From DYIU01 sp038326775 (GTDB taxonomy: Bacteria > Actinomycetota > Geothermincolia > Fen-727 > Anoxymicrobiaceae), in contig JBBQKJ010000002.1 in NCBI GenBank assembly GCA_038326775.1, positions 62,001-126,000 on the forward strand: DNA of 64,000 bases. The letters run 5' to 3'. Shown in pieces: positions 16,156-26,500 of this stretch. The first letter of the stretch is position 1. Each line of letters starts with the position of its first letter. The notes under the pieces are model-generated. The model worked only from the letters and a program-made list of their open reading frames with translations. It was not told the DNA's origin and did no database searches. Both the position numbers and the translations under genes were made by a program.

Positions 16156-17250
16156 ATGATAGTTTCCTGTGAAAAGGAGAAGTTGAACAACCTTGTACAG
16201 ACAGCTCTGAGAGGGGTTTCCAGCAGGGTAACCATGCCTATCCTCTCCGGGCTTCTGATCAACGCCGAGGAAAACCGTCTCGTCGTAAGCAGCACGGACC
16301 TCGAGATGAGCATAAGGGCAGAGATGAAGACAGGGGTGGAGGAAAGCGGCTCCACGGTGGTATCCGGAAGGTTGATTGGAGATATAGTCAAGAGCCTGCC
16401 CGCAGGCGCGGTCAACATAGAGACCGGAGAGAAGTTTATGACCGTGAAGACGGCTTCAGGCGAGTACCGGATACGAGAGATGATGCCGGAGGACTTCCCG
16501 CAGATACCCGCCTGGGCCGGGGAATCGGTGCTGAAGACGGCGGGCGGCGAGTTCATGACGGCGGTTCAGCAGACCGCGCGGTCCTCGTCCAGCGATGATA
16601 AGAGGCCGGTCCTCACCGGCACCCTCATTGAAAAGGTGGCGGGCGAAAACACCATCAAGATGGTATCGACCGACAGCTACAGGCTGTCCTGGAAGAATGT
16701 CGACGTCAGCGGGTCGGTGGATGTATGGGAAGACTGCATAATACCGACCAAGACCCTGAGTGAGGTCGCGAGGCTGGCCGGTTCCGTGGATGAAGACGTG
16801 GAGATGAAGATGCAGGACAAGCAGGTGCTTTTCAAGCTCGGAGACATGGTGGTCTCGAGCAGGCTAATCGAAGGCCAGTTCCCCAACTACAAGCAACTCG
16901 TGCCCAAGGGGGAGAAGACTTCCGTCAAAGTAAAGAAAGAAGAGCTGGTGGGGGTCGTGAAAAGGGCTCTGATATTCGGCCACAACATGAGGATGGGAGT
17001 TCACGGAGACCACCTGAGCGTTACCACTGAAACACCTGAGGTCGGTGACTCCAGGGAAGAGATAACAGCCGAGGTAACCGGCGAAGAGATGGAGATAGGG
17101 TTCAACGGCGTATATCTTCTGGACGGCATCTCGGCGGTCGAGACGGACAACGTGGAGATACGGTTGGACGATCCGCAGAAGCCGGTCCTGGTAAGGAACG
17201 ACGAGTCCGACAAGTTTAACTATATATTGATGCCCGTAAGGCTGAGGTGA
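16156..17250 (+). CDS. dnaN: DNA polymerase III beta subunit (sliding clamp)
   Basis: 364 residues, the normal clamp length of three similar domains. It encircles DNA and tethers polymerase III and repair enzymes. The N-terminal part has QTALRGVSSRVTMPILSGLL and a later DLEMSIRAEM. Domain 3 ends YILMPVRLR, the usual clamp C-terminus. ATG at 16156 follows GGGGGAG. It is first in a dnaN-recF-DciA-like series on the plus strand, with 16 bases to recF. Confidence 0.96.
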   Translation: MIVSCEKEKLNNLVQTALRGVSSRVTMPILSGLLINAEENRLVVSSTDLEMSIRAEMKTGVEESGSTVVSGRLIGDIVKSLPAGAVNIETGEKFMTVKTASGEYRIREMMPEDFPQIPAWAGESVLKTAGGEFMTAVQQTARSSSSDDKRPVLTGTLIEKVAGENTIKMVSTDSYRLSWKNVDVSGSVDVWEDCIIPTKTLSEVARLAGSVDEDVEMKMQDKQVLFKLGDMVVSSRLIEGQFPNYKQLVPKGEKTSVKVKKEELVGVVKRALIFGHNMRMGVHGDHLSVTTETPEVGDSREEITAEVTGEEMEIGFNGVYLLDGISAVETDNVEIRLDDPQKPVLVRNDESDKFNYILMPVRLR

Positions 17251-17266
17251 GCGCTACGGGCGGAGC

Positions 17267-18388
17267 GTGCGAGTTGTCCATTTGATCTTAACAGGGCTCG
17301 AGCTTTTTAACTTCAGAAACTACCAGCGCCAGCAAGTAGAGTTCTCACCGGACAGGAACGTAGTAACAGGGAGCAACGCCCAGGGGAAGAGCAACCTCCT
17401 TGAGGCGGTGTACTTCCTTTCCCACTTCAAATCAAGGCGCGCCCCGCGAATGAGAGACCTCGTGCTCGTTGGTGAGGAAAGAGCGTCAGTGCGGGGGGTT
17501 ATCATGGACGGTGAGGTGCGACTTACCGTCCAGATATCGTTTGGAAGACAGGGAAAGAGCGTTGAGGTAAACGGCCAGAGGGCGGGTTCGGCCTCGCGGG
17601 CAAGGGGCATTCTCAAGTGCGTCATGTTCTCTCCCGAGGACCTCTACATGGTAAAGGGGGACCCGGGCAGAAGAAGGGATTTTTTGGATGAGACCATGGA
17701 GGGCCTCGGCCCGGGCGCCGCAAAGAAGGTGACCGATTACCGGCACGTCCTCAAGCAGAGGAACGCGGTGCTGAGGACGTGGGAAGAGCACGGGACGCGG
17801 CTGGGGGCGGTTATCGGGCCGTGGAACGAAGCGCTGGTCAAAGCAGGGGCGCCGATTCTTCTGGAGAGGGCCAGGATGCTGGGCGAGATGAGGAAAGACG
17901 TGGAGGTGGCCTACCGGGCGGTGGCGGGAGAAGAAAAAAAGGTAAGCATCGAGTACGTCAGCTCGTTCGAGCAAACAGAGAGAGAAGTGAGCGGCGTGGA
18001 AGAGATGATGAGGAGAGCCCTGGAGAAGAGCGGCCGGGACGAGAAGAGGCTCAGGAACACCGTTATAGGCCCACACAGGGATGACGTTGAAATAAGACTC
18101 GGCGAAAGAGAGACAAGGTTCTCGGCGTCGCAGGGGGAGCAGCGGACGCTGTCCTTCTGCATGAGGATAGCGCAGGGGAAATACCTCGAGACGACCACCG
18201 GAAAGGTGCCCATCATGCTCCTTGATGACGTGTTCTCCGAGCTCGACAGCGACAGGAGGGCGGGGGTCCTGGAAGTGGCGGGAGCGGGCAGCCAGGCCAT
18301 TGTGACGACGACGGAACCCCCGGGCGCCCTGGCCGGCGGCGCCGGAAGAGTGTTCAGGGTGGAACGGGGGAAGGTTACAGTTGTCTGA
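17267..18388 (+). CDS. recF: DNA replication and repair protein RecF
   Basis: 373 residues, SMC-like ATPase that helps load RecA at gaps and stalled forks. Walker A is GSNAQGKSNLLEAVYFLSH, the signature region is FSASQGEQRTLSFCMRIAQG, and Walker B is IMLLDDVFSELDSDRR. I take GTG at 17267; a TTG at 17282 (ILTGLELFNFRNY) would also give a normal family start. The middle domain is rich in Lys/Glu, as is usual. The last codons overlap the TTG start of the next gene by 8 bases. Confidence 0.95.
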   Translation: MRVVHLILTGLELFNFRNYQRQQVEFSPDRNVVTGSNAQGKSNLLEAVYFLSHFKSRRAPRMRDLVLVGEERASVRGVIMDGEVRLTVQISFGRQGKSVEVNGQRAGSASRARGILKCVMFSPEDLYMVKGDPGRRRDFLDETMEGLGPGAAKKVTDYRHVLKQRNAVLRTWEEHGTRLGAVIGPWNEALVKAGAPILLERARMLGEMRKDVEVAYRAVAGEEKKVSIEYVSSFEQTEREVSGVEEMMRRALEKSGRDEKRLRNTVIGPHRDDVEIRLGERETRFSASQGEQRTLSFCMRIAQGKYLETTTGKVPIMLLDDVFSELDSDRRAGVLEVAGAGSQAIVTTTEPPGALAGGAGRVFRVERGKVTVV

Positions 18389-18866
18389 GCCCGAGAGCCT
18401 GGGGAACGTCATGGCGCGCGGCCGGAGGCCCCCGGTGAGGAAGAAGAAACAGAAGCTCGACATGGTAGCGCTCGAATGGAGACACATAGCAGGCGAAAGG
18501 ATGGCGGCGCACAGCGCGCCGACCGGGCTTTCCAGGGGAACGCTGAGCGTCGCGGCGGACGGGCCGTCCTGGGCCTCGGAGATAAGCATGCAGACGGCGG
18601 CCCTGCTGCGGAAGATAGACGGGCTGCTCGGGGATGGAAGCATAAGGAAGGTAAGGGTGCGCGCGCGTTTCAAGGAGGGTGAAAGCGGGGAAGGGCCAGC
18701 GCCGATGGAGGCTGAAGAGGCGGCGGAGCTGACGGGAGGGCTTGGCGAAGACGTCGCGCGCGGGCTCGAATCAATAGAGGGAGAAGACTTGCGCGGGGCG
18801 CTCGAAAGGATGCTTCGGGCTAGCAGAGCAAGCGAGCAGAGCAGGCAAAACGGGCGGGAGGGCTGA
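18381..18866 (+). CDS. DUF721/DciA-like protein
   Basis: 161 residues. DUF721 proteins sit next to recF and gyrB in Actinomycetota and are related to DciA, a loader/recruiter of the replicative helicase. The core region is VALEWRHIAGERMAAHSAPTG followed by GTLSVAADGPSWASEISMQT, the two best conserved parts of the family. The TTG start at 18381 overlaps the recF stop, so translation is probably coupled. The C-terminal third is acidic and not conserved as far as I can tell. The helicase-loading role is known for DciA and only inferred here. Confidence 0.8.
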   Translation: MSEPESLGNVMARGRRPPVRKKKQKLDMVALEWRHIAGERMAAHSAPTGLSRGTLSVAADGPSWASEISMQTAALLRKIDGLLGDGSIRKVRVRARFKEGESGEGPAPMEAEEAAELTGGLGEDVARGLESIEGEDLRGALERMLRASRASEQSRQNGREG

Positions 18867-18903
18867 ATTTTTGCGTTTTTAAGCCCAAAAGCCGCGTGGC
18901 AGA

Positions 18904-18912
18904 TGGTATAAT
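18904..18912 (+). promoter_or_regulatory. Extended -10 promoter upstream of gyrB
   Basis: TGGTATAAT at 18904-18912 is an extended -10 box (TGn plus perfect TATAAT). No good -35 box is present, as is common for this promoter class. Transcription would start near 18919, about 90 bases before gyrB. Confidence 0.6.
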
Positions 18913-18930
18913 ATAGCCAGGAGGTCCGGC

Positions 18931-18969
18931 CTGAAAAAGCAAGTCACCTTCTCGAAGAACCTCACATGA
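18931..18969 (+). CDS. Possible 12-residue leader peptide upstream of gyrB
   Basis: A perfect AGGAGG (18919-18924) is followed after 6 bases by CTG and a frame reading KKQVTFSKNLT, then TGA at 18967-18969. If used, CTG is the start. It lies between the predicted promoter and gyrB. An alternative is that AGGAGG is just part of the 5' leader with no translation. Nothing links it to gyrase control. Confidence 0.25.
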   Translation: MKKQVTFSKNLT

Positions 18970-19009
18970 CCTCGAGAGTGCTATCCGTGCTGTAAAGAGG
19001 TGGGAACCG

Positions 19010-20929
19010 TTGGAAGAGAAAGATCTGGAGAAAGCCTACGACGCCAAGAGCATAACCGTCCTGGACGGCCTGGAGGCAGTGCGGAAAAGGCCCGGGATGT
19101 ATGTGGGGTCCACCGGCTCGAGGGGCCTGCACCACCTTGTTTACGAGGCGGTGGACAACTCGATCGACGAGGCGATGGCCGGCCACTGCAAAGCGATCAG
19201 CATCACCCTGGAGAAGGACGGCTCGGTAACGGTCATAGACGACGGCAGGGGGATCCCGGTGGGGGAGATACCCAGGTTCAAGAAGTCGGCCGTCGAGGTG
19301 GTGATGACCATGCTGCACGCGGGGGGCAAGTTCGGAGGTTCCGGCTACAAGGTGGCCGGCGGCCTGCACGGGGTGGGGATATCGGTGGTGAACGCGCTCT
19401 CCGAGTGGCTCGAGGTGGAGGTGGGCAGGGATGGAGCCGTTTACTCGCAGAGATTCGAGCGGGGCAAGGCAACCACCAGGCTTGAAAAGATAGGCAAGAC
19501 AAACAAGACGGGCACCCTCATCAAGTTCAAGCCGGACGACAGGATATTCGAAGAGACCGAATACAAGTTCGACACCATCGCCCAGAGGATCAGGGAGATG
19601 GCCTACCTCAATGCCGGTCTCGAGATAACCCTTGAGGACCTGAGGGGCCCGGAGGAACCAAAGACGGAGACCTATAGATACACTGGCGGCATACAGGACT
19701 TCGTCAAGTTTCTCAACAGTTCCAAGGAGGTCATCCAGAAGAGGATCATCTACATAAGGGGCAAGCGGGAAGACGCCGAGGTCGAAGTGGCAATACAGTA
19801 CAACAACGGGTTCATCGACAACATCTTCACCTTCACAAACAACATAAACACCCACGAGGGAGGAAGCCACCTGGTCGGGTTCAAGGCGGCCCTGACGCGG
19901 ACGATAAACGATTACGCCAGGACCCGGGGCCTGCTCAAGGACAAGGAAGGCAGCCTCTCCGGCGAGGATGTTCGCGAGGGGCTGACAGCGGTGGTCAGCG
20001 TCAAGATGGAGGAGCCCCAGTTCGAGGGCCAGACGAAGACGAAGCTGGGCAACCCGGACATCAAGGGCTTCGTGGAGTCAAACGTTAACGCCAGGCTGGC
20101 GGAGTTCCTGGAGGAAAACCCGGGCGACGCCAAGAACGTGGTCAACAAGGCAATGACAGCGTCGAGGGCGAGGAGCGCGGCAAGGCAGGCCAGGGAGCTC
20201 GTCCGCCGGCAGAGCATCCTCGAGTCGAGCACCCTGCCCGGCAAGCTCGCCGACTGCTCGATCAAAGACCCGTCCCTGTGTGAGATATACCTGGTCGAGG
20301 GCGACTCGGCGGGGGGCTCCGCCAAACAGGCACGCGACCGCAGCTTCCAGGCCATCCTTCCGCTGAGAGGCAAGATATTGAACGTCGAGAAGGCGGGCCC
20401 CAGCAGGGTGTTCGCCTCCCAGGAGATACAGGCGCTGATCACCGCGCTCGGCACAAACGTGCGCGACGACTTCGACCTGGCCAAAGCGCGCTATCACAAG
20501 ACGATAATCATGACTGACGCCGACGTGGACGGTGCGCACATCCGAGCGCTGCTCCTGACCTTCTTCTACCGATACATGCCGGAGCTCATCGAGGAGGGTT
20601 ACATCTACGTGGCGCAGCCCCCGCTGTTTAGAGTAACGATAGGCAAGAAGAGCGTCTACGCCTACGACGACGAGGCGATGGCCCGGGTGGTCGAGGAAAA
20701 CGAAGGGAAAAAGGCGCAGGCGCAGAGGTTTAAGGGCCTGGGCGAGATGAACCCCGAGCAGCTGTGGGAAACGACAATGGACCCGGCCCGGCGCAACCTG
20801 CTTCAGGTCAACATCGACGACGCGGTGGCAGCGGACATGATATTCAACACACTGATGGGGACCGACGTGGAGTCGCGTCGGACCTTCATACAGGAGCACG
20901 CGTCGGACGTCAGGTTCTTAGACATTTGA
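19010..20929 (+). CDS. gyrB: DNA gyrase subunit B
   Basis: 639 residues. It is the ATPase subunit that drives negative supercoiling with GyrA. The GHKL ATP site includes YEAVDNSIDEAMAG, DDGRGIPVGEIP and GGLHGVGISVVNALS. The TOPRIM domain shows YLVEGDSAGGSAKQARDR and the metal-binding TDADVDGAHIRALLLTFFYR. The C-terminus has RFKGLGEMNPEQLWETTMDP, then ends RRTFIQEHASDVRFLDI. The start is TTG at 19010 after GAGGTGGG. There is no 165-residue Gram-negative insert. It is followed 55 bases later by gyrA. Confidence 0.97.
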   Translation: MEEKDLEKAYDAKSITVLDGLEAVRKRPGMYVGSTGSRGLHHLVYEAVDNSIDEAMAGHCKAISITLEKDGSVTVIDDGRGIPVGEIPRFKKSAVEVVMTMLHAGGKFGGSGYKVAGGLHGVGISVVNALSEWLEVEVGRDGAVYSQRFERGKATTRLEKIGKTNKTGTLIKFKPDDRIFEETEYKFDTIAQRIREMAYLNAGLEITLEDLRGPEEPKTETYRYTGGIQDFVKFLNSSKEVIQKRIIYIRGKREDAEVEVAIQYNNGFIDNIFTFTNNINTHEGGSHLVGFKAALTRTINDYARTRGLLKDKEGSLSGEDVREGLTAVVSVKMEEPQFEGQTKTKLGNPDIKGFVESNVNARLAEFLEENPGDAKNVVNKAMTASRARSAARQARELVRRQSILESSTLPGKLADCSIKDPSLCEIYLVEGDSAGGSAKQARDRSFQAILPLRGKILNVEKAGPSRVFASQEIQALITALGTNVRDDFDLAKARYHKTIIMTDADVDGAHIRALLLTFFYRYMPELIEEGYIYVAQPPLFRVTIGKKSVYAYDDEAMARVVEENEGKKAQAQRFKGLGEMNPEQLWETTMDPARRNLLQVNIDDAVAADMIFNTLMGTDVESRRTFIQEHASDVRFLDI

Positions 20930-20984
20930 GACGCGATCATCGCGCGCGGGTCGTTTTGAATCCGGGAAGGAAGGAAATCAGGAG

Positions 20985-23456
20985 ATGATAGACCTTGTCG
21001 GCGGGCGGGTGGAGCCGGTAGAGCTCGAGGACGAGATGCAGCGCTCGTTCCTGGAGTACGCCATGAGCGTCATCGTTGAGAGGGCGCTGCCGGACGTGAG
21101 GGACGGGCTGAAGCCGGTGCACCGGCGTATCCTTTACAGCATGATGGAGTCCGGCGTGACCCCGGCCAGCGCCTACCGCAAGTGCGCGCGCGTCGTCGGA
21201 GACGTCATGGGCCGCTATCACCCACACGGAGACTCGGCCATCTATGACACCCTGGTGAGGATGGCGCAGGAGTTCTCGTACCGTTACGAGCTCGTTGACG
21301 GCCACGGCAACTTCGGTTCGGTGGACGGCGACAACGCGGCGGCGATGAGGTACACCGAGGCCAGGCTCGCGCAGGTGGCGACCGAGCTTCTCGACGACAT
21401 CAAGAAGGAGACCGTCGATTTTGTCGACAACTACGACGGCTCCATGCAGGAGCCATCGGTGCTCCCGGGCAAGCTCCCGAACCTGCTGGTGAACGGCTCC
21501 AGCGGCATCGCGGTCGGCATGGCGACGAACGTGCCGCCGCACAACCTGGGCGAGGTCATCGACGCTATCACGGCCTTGATAAACGACCCCGAGGTGAGCC
21601 TGGAGACCCTGATGGAGTTGCTCCCGGGCCCCGATTTCCCCACCGGCGGCATGATCATGGGAAGGGCGGGGATACACCAGGCTTACGGCACGGGCAGGGG
21701 CATCATCTATGTCAGGGCCCGCGCCCACGTCGAGCAGGTGAAGAGCGGCAGGCAGCGGATAGTCGTCACAGAGATACCGTTCCAGGTCAACAAGTCCAGG
21801 CTCAGCCAGAAGATAGCGGAGCTGGTAAAGTCGAAGACGATCGTCGGCATATCGGACCTGCGCGACGAGTCCGACCGCAGCGGCATGCGGCTGGTCGTCG
21901 AGCTGAAGCGCGACGCTGACCCGGAGGTGGTCCTGAACCAGCTCTACAAGCACACCCAGATGCAGAACTCCTTCGGCATAATCATGCTCGCCCTTGTCGA
22001 CCGCGTCCCCCGCACCCTCCCCCTCAAGGAGCTCTTGAAGAAGCACGTGGAGCACCGGCAGGAGGTGGTCACCAGGCGGACGGAGTTCGACCTTCGCAAG
22101 GCGGAGGAGCGGGCCCACATCCTCGAGGGGCTCCTCATAGCCATCGACAACATAGACGAGACTATAGCGCTTATCCGCGGCTCGAAGACAGTGGACGAAG
22201 CGCGCGAGAAGTTGACGGAGAGGTTCAAGCTCAGCGAGGTCCAGGCGCAGGCTATCCTCGAGATGAGGCTGCAGAGGCTGACCGGCCTCGAGCGGCAGAA
22301 GGTCAAGGACGAGCTGAATGAGCTGCACGACAAGATCAAGGAGCTCAAAGCCATACTCGCCGACCCGGACAGGGTGCTGGTCATCATAAAGGAAGAGCTC
22401 GAGGAGATGCGGCGCAAGTATGCCGACGAGCGCAGGACCGAGATCGGAGGTTCGGCCGAGGACCTCTCCGTCGAGGACCTCATCGCCGAGGAGGAGATGG
22501 TCATCAGCATCACACACTCGGGCTACGCCAAGCGGGTGCCCGTCACCTCGTTCCGCAAGCAGAAGAGGGGCGGGCGGGGCGTCACCGGGATGGACCTCAA
22601 GGAGGGCGATTTCGTCGAGCACCTGTTCATCACGACGACGCACCACTACATCCTCTTCTTCTCCAACAAGGGCAAGGTGTACAGGCTCAAGGTCTACGAG
22701 CTCCCCACGGGGAGCCGCACGTCCAAGGGGAAGTCGATGGCGAACCTCCTGCCACTCGAGGCCGGGGAGAAGATAGTAGAGGTGATTGCCACCAGGGACT
22801 TCGAAGGCGACAAGTTCCTCATCACCGCGACCAAGAACGGCATAGTCAAGAAGACCGCATTCGGTCTGTATAATTCGGCGCGCAGGGATGGGATAATAGC
22901 ACTCAGGCTGTTTCCCGGAGACGAGATGATAAGGGCAAGGCTCACCGACGGGGACCAGGAGCTCCTCATGATCTCGGAGAAAGGCCAGGCCAAGAAGTTC
23001 AGCGAAAAGGACTGCCGCGCCATGGGGCGGGTGGCCGCCGGGGTTAAGGGCATTACGCTGGAAAGGGGCGACCGGGTGCTCACGATGGAGGTCCTGGGGG
23101 ACGGCACCGACGTCTTCGTGATAACGTCGAACGGCTACGGGAAGCGGACATCCTGCGGGCTGTACCCGCTGCACAAGAGAGGCGGCAAGGGGGTCCGGAC
23201 CATCAGGCTCACGGAGACAAAAGGCGTGCTGGCCGGCGCGAGGGTCGTGATGGACAACCAGGAGCTCGTGGTGGTCTCGCAGGAAGGGATCGTCATCCGC
23301 GTCCCGGTGAACGGCATTCCCCGGACCGGGAGGGCGACCCAGGGGGTCAAGGTCATGAAGGTCCAGGAGAACGACAGAGTCAGCGCGGTTGCGCTGATGG
23401 TCGCCGGAGACGACAGCGGCGAAGCACAGGACCTCGACTCCGAAGAAGAAGCCTGA
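20985..23456 (+). CDS. gyrA: DNA gyrase subunit A
   Basis: 823 residues. It is the DNA-cutting and rejoining subunit. The N-terminal part begins LEDEMQRSFLEYAMSVIVER and has the quinolone-region sequence YHPHGDSAIYDTLVRMAQ. The catalytic tyrosine lies in AAMRYTEARLA near residue 125. The C-terminal beta-pinwheel carries the GyrA box as KQKRGGRGVTG (the Q-R-R-G-G-[RK]-G type), which separates gyrase from topoisomerase IV. ATG at 20985 has AGGAGATG just ahead. It ends with an acidic tail, EAQDLDSEEEA. Confidence 0.97.
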   Translation: MIDLVGGRVEPVELEDEMQRSFLEYAMSVIVERALPDVRDGLKPVHRRILYSMMESGVTPASAYRKCARVVGDVMGRYHPHGDSAIYDTLVRMAQEFSYRYELVDGHGNFGSVDGDNAAAMRYTEARLAQVATELLDDIKKETVDFVDNYDGSMQEPSVLPGKLPNLLVNGSSGIAVGMATNVPPHNLGEVIDAITALINDPEVSLETLMELLPGPDFPTGGMIMGRAGIHQAYGTGRGIIYVRARAHVEQVKSGRQRIVVTEIPFQVNKSRLSQKIAELVKSKTIVGISDLRDESDRSGMRLVVELKRDADPEVVLNQLYKHTQMQNSFGIIMLALVDRVPRTLPLKELLKKHVEHRQEVVTRRTEFDLRKAEERAHILEGLLIAIDNIDETIALIRGSKTVDEAREKLTERFKLSEVQAQAILEMRLQRLTGLERQKVKDELNELHDKIKELKAILADPDRVLVIIKEELEEMRRKYADERRTEIGGSAEDLSVEDLIAEEEMVISITHSGYAKRVPVTSFRKQKRGGRGVTGMDLKEGDFVEHLFITTTHHYILFFSNKGKVYRLKVYELPTGSRTSKGKSMANLLPLEAGEKIVEVIATRDFEGDKFLITATKNGIVKKTAFGLYNSARRDGIIALRLFPGDEMIRARLTDGDQELLMISEKGQAKKFSEKDCRAMGRVAAGVKGITLERGDRVLTMEVLGDGTDVFVITSNGYGKRTSCGLYPLHKRGGKGVRTIRLTETKGVLAGARVVMDNQELVVVSQEGIVIRVPVNGIPRTGRATQGVKVMKVQENDRVSAVALMVAGDDSGEAQDLDSEEEA

Positions 23457-23463
23457 CGCGGCG

Positions 23464-23483
23464 CGCGGGCCCGCCGGCCCGCG
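23464..23483 (+). terminator. GC hairpin after gyrA
   Basis: A perfect 8-base-pair stem CGCGGGCC/GGCCCGCG with a CGCC loop starts 8 bases after the gyrA stop. There is no T tract. It could mark the end of the gyrase transcript or only slow transcription before the kinase gene. Confidence 0.4.
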
Positions 23484-23510
23484 GACGGCGACCAGCTCCG
23501 GGTGGGAAGC

Positions 23511-26500
23511 ATGTCTAGCTCGAGGAAACGCAAAGACGAGGATACGTCGTTTCGCATTGAAGCTATGCAGGAGTTCCTGGACGCCGCCGAAGTCGCCGTG
23601 GTCCTGATATCCCCCGACCGGAAAATCGGCTACATGAACGCGGTTGCCGAGCTCAACTGGGGAAAATCGACGGGGAAGAGTTGTTTCGAGGCCCTGCAGA
23701 ACGCGCGGGAAGCCTGCCGCGACTGCCCGCTCGAAGAAGTACTGGAGAAGAAGGCCCTCCTCAAGCGCGAAATGCGCATGGCCGCGGGCGAGGGCTGGGC
23801 CGACCGTGAAAACATGTACATGCACGTTCTCGGTCCCGTCAGCGGAAGCCCCTTCATGGCTGTGGTCAGCACCGACCTGCCCGAGAGGAGGGCCCTCCAG
23901 CGCGAGGTCCGCCTCGAGAGGGAACTCTCCAGGGCGCTGCTGCAGTCGGTGAACGCCCTGGCAATCGGCTTCAACGCCGAGGGGGAAGTCTCTTTCGTTA
24001 ACGGCGCCGTAGAGCGGGTGGCCGGCCTAAGTGAGGCTGAGATCATGTCCGCGGGCCGCATCGAACTCCTGGTCCCGGGCGAGTACCGGGAACTGGCGCG
24101 AGAGTACTTCGGGTCCCCCCCGGAGGAGCCGAGGTCGACCGAGGCTGTCCTGATCCCGTTGTCAAACAGGGACGGGCTGCGGAGGATGATCTCCTGGACA
24201 TATTCCCCCCTGCAAATTACAGACGGAAAGGTGGAAGGCGCCGTAGCTCTCGGCCAGGACGTCTCCGAGCGGTTCGCGAGGAGGAGGCAGGCCGAGAAGA
24301 TCGCCGAGGAACTCCTGGTCGTGAACACCATTCTGGCCAGGATAGGCGGCTCCACGGAAGTGGACGAGATGCTCGAGCTCGCGCTCGGCACCCTTCTGAC
24401 GCTGCCGGGTTACCGCTGCGGGGCGGCCTATCACCTCGAGGGCGGCGGCTACGAGGGGAGACTGGTCGCCCACAAGGGATTCGAGAAGGCTCAGCCGATG
24501 GAGCTGGCAAGGGGCAGCGAACGGGAGTTCCCCGGGACGGCCGTGTTGAGCAACAAGGTAGAAACCGTTGCGCTGTCCGCCACGAGCATGAACCCCATCA
24601 TCAGGGCCGCGTGCGAGGCGGAGGGCCTGAAAGGCGTCACCGCCGTTCCCCTTTTCATCGGCGGGCGGCCGCTCGGGCTACTCCTGCTCGGGCACGATCT
24701 CGAGCCGGAGGACGCCGCCGCCGGGCTCGACGTCCTCAGGGGAGCGGCGGACGCCCTCGAGTTGGGCGCCGAGAACGCGTTCTGGAGGGTGATGGCCGAA
24801 GAGCGGGCGAAGGAGGCTACGTCGCTGTTCAGCGTGGCACAGAGCCTTACCGGAACCCTGGACCTCACATCGGCGCTGGCGAGGGTGGCGGCCGAAGCCG
24901 CCGCGCTGCTCGGGGTCGACAGTTGCAATATCTGGCTTTACGATGAGGAAGCGGGGATGCTGCACGCAAAGACCGGCCACGATTGGACCCCGGCGGGCCG
25001 GCTTCCCCCGAGCGTCCCCATCTCCGAAAGCCGGGCGGCGGCCGAGGCAAGGAGGACCCTCAAGCCGGTAATCATGGACGGCGCCAGGTGCGACACCCGG
25101 CTGTCGGATGCCGTCGCGACAACAGGCGGCGACAGGTCTTCCCTGGTGGTGCCGCTGGTGACCGAGGGCAGGTTCACAGGGGCGCTGGCCCTGGACACGA
25201 CAGCGCACGGGCGCGGGTTCACCCGGCGGGAGACGGACCTCATGGAGAGCTTCGCCAGGCAGGCCTCGATCGCCATCCATAACGCGTCGCTGGTGGAGGA
25301 GCTGCGCGAGTCTGAGGAGAGGTATCGCGCCGTAGCCGAGAATCCGCTCGTAGGCATCTTCGTTCACGACGGAGCCGACGTCCTGTTTGCGAACGACCGC
25401 GCATTCGAGATGGCCGGCTACCAGCGAGGCGAACTGAATACCATTGAACAAATCGTCGGCCTGATATTGCCGGAAGAGCGCCCCGGGATTGCTGCGCTCA
25501 TCGACAGCTTCCTGTCCGGGGCCGAACCCGCCAGAGTCCGCCGGGAGGTCCGAATACAGAAGAAGGACGGGAGCGTCGCAGGTCTCGACATAATGAGTGC
25601 CATTATCGCCCTGGGAACACGGAGGGCTTTCATGGTGACGATGGTCGACATCACGCAGAGGGTACAGGCCGAGGAGGCGCTCAGGTCGTCAGAGGAGCGT
25701 TACCGGACGCTGGTCGAGTCATCAAGAGATTCCATACTGATAGCCGGCCCCCGCGGAAACATCCTCTTCGCCAACTCCGCCAGCGTTCAACTCACCGGCC
25801 TGGAGCCGGACCAGCTTATCGGTAGCAACCTCTACAACGTCGTCCACCCCGACGAGCGCAGGGAGGTCATTGCTGCTTTCTACAGAGAATGGGAGGCGGG
25901 AAGGGGCGTCACGCGCTACCCGATACGGGTAATCGTGAACAACGAGGAGAAGTTCTTCGAGGCCACCACCGCCGTGCTCGGGGAGGCGGGTCCTTCGGCC
26001 AACACGATGGTCATCGTCAGGGACGTCACCGAACGCGAGCAGGCGCAGAGGATGGTCCGGGAGTCCGAGGAGCGCTACCGGACCATCGTCGAGACAAGCC
26101 GAGACCTGATCGTTATGGCCAACCGCGCCGGTGAGATTCTCTACGCGAACCCCGTGGTGACAGAGGTCTTCGGCCTGACGCCGGGGGAAGCCATAGGCAG
26201 GTACCTCTTCGAGTTCGTCTACCCTGACGACAGGGAGCGGGTCGCAAATGACTTTATCAACGACTGGAAGACCGGCAGGACCATCCCCAACTACCCGTTG
26301 AGGCTGATGGACCACACAGGCAAGGTCATTAACATCGAGACCACCTCGGGGCTGGTGGGATGGCCTGACGAAGGCACAATGCAGATCTTCGTTATCAGGG
26401 ATGTGACCGAGCGAAAGCAGCGCGAGGAAGAAAGGGACCTTCAGCTCAGGGTCGATGAGGCCATGGTGGCGGTAGCGAACCGGTTCGCCGATAACGAGGA

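Noticed and set aside
20937..23825. A 962-residue open frame on the minus strand
   Set aside because: It lies exactly opposite gyrA and the kinase start. High GC gives long antisense frames; the sense strand encodes clear gyrase motifs.
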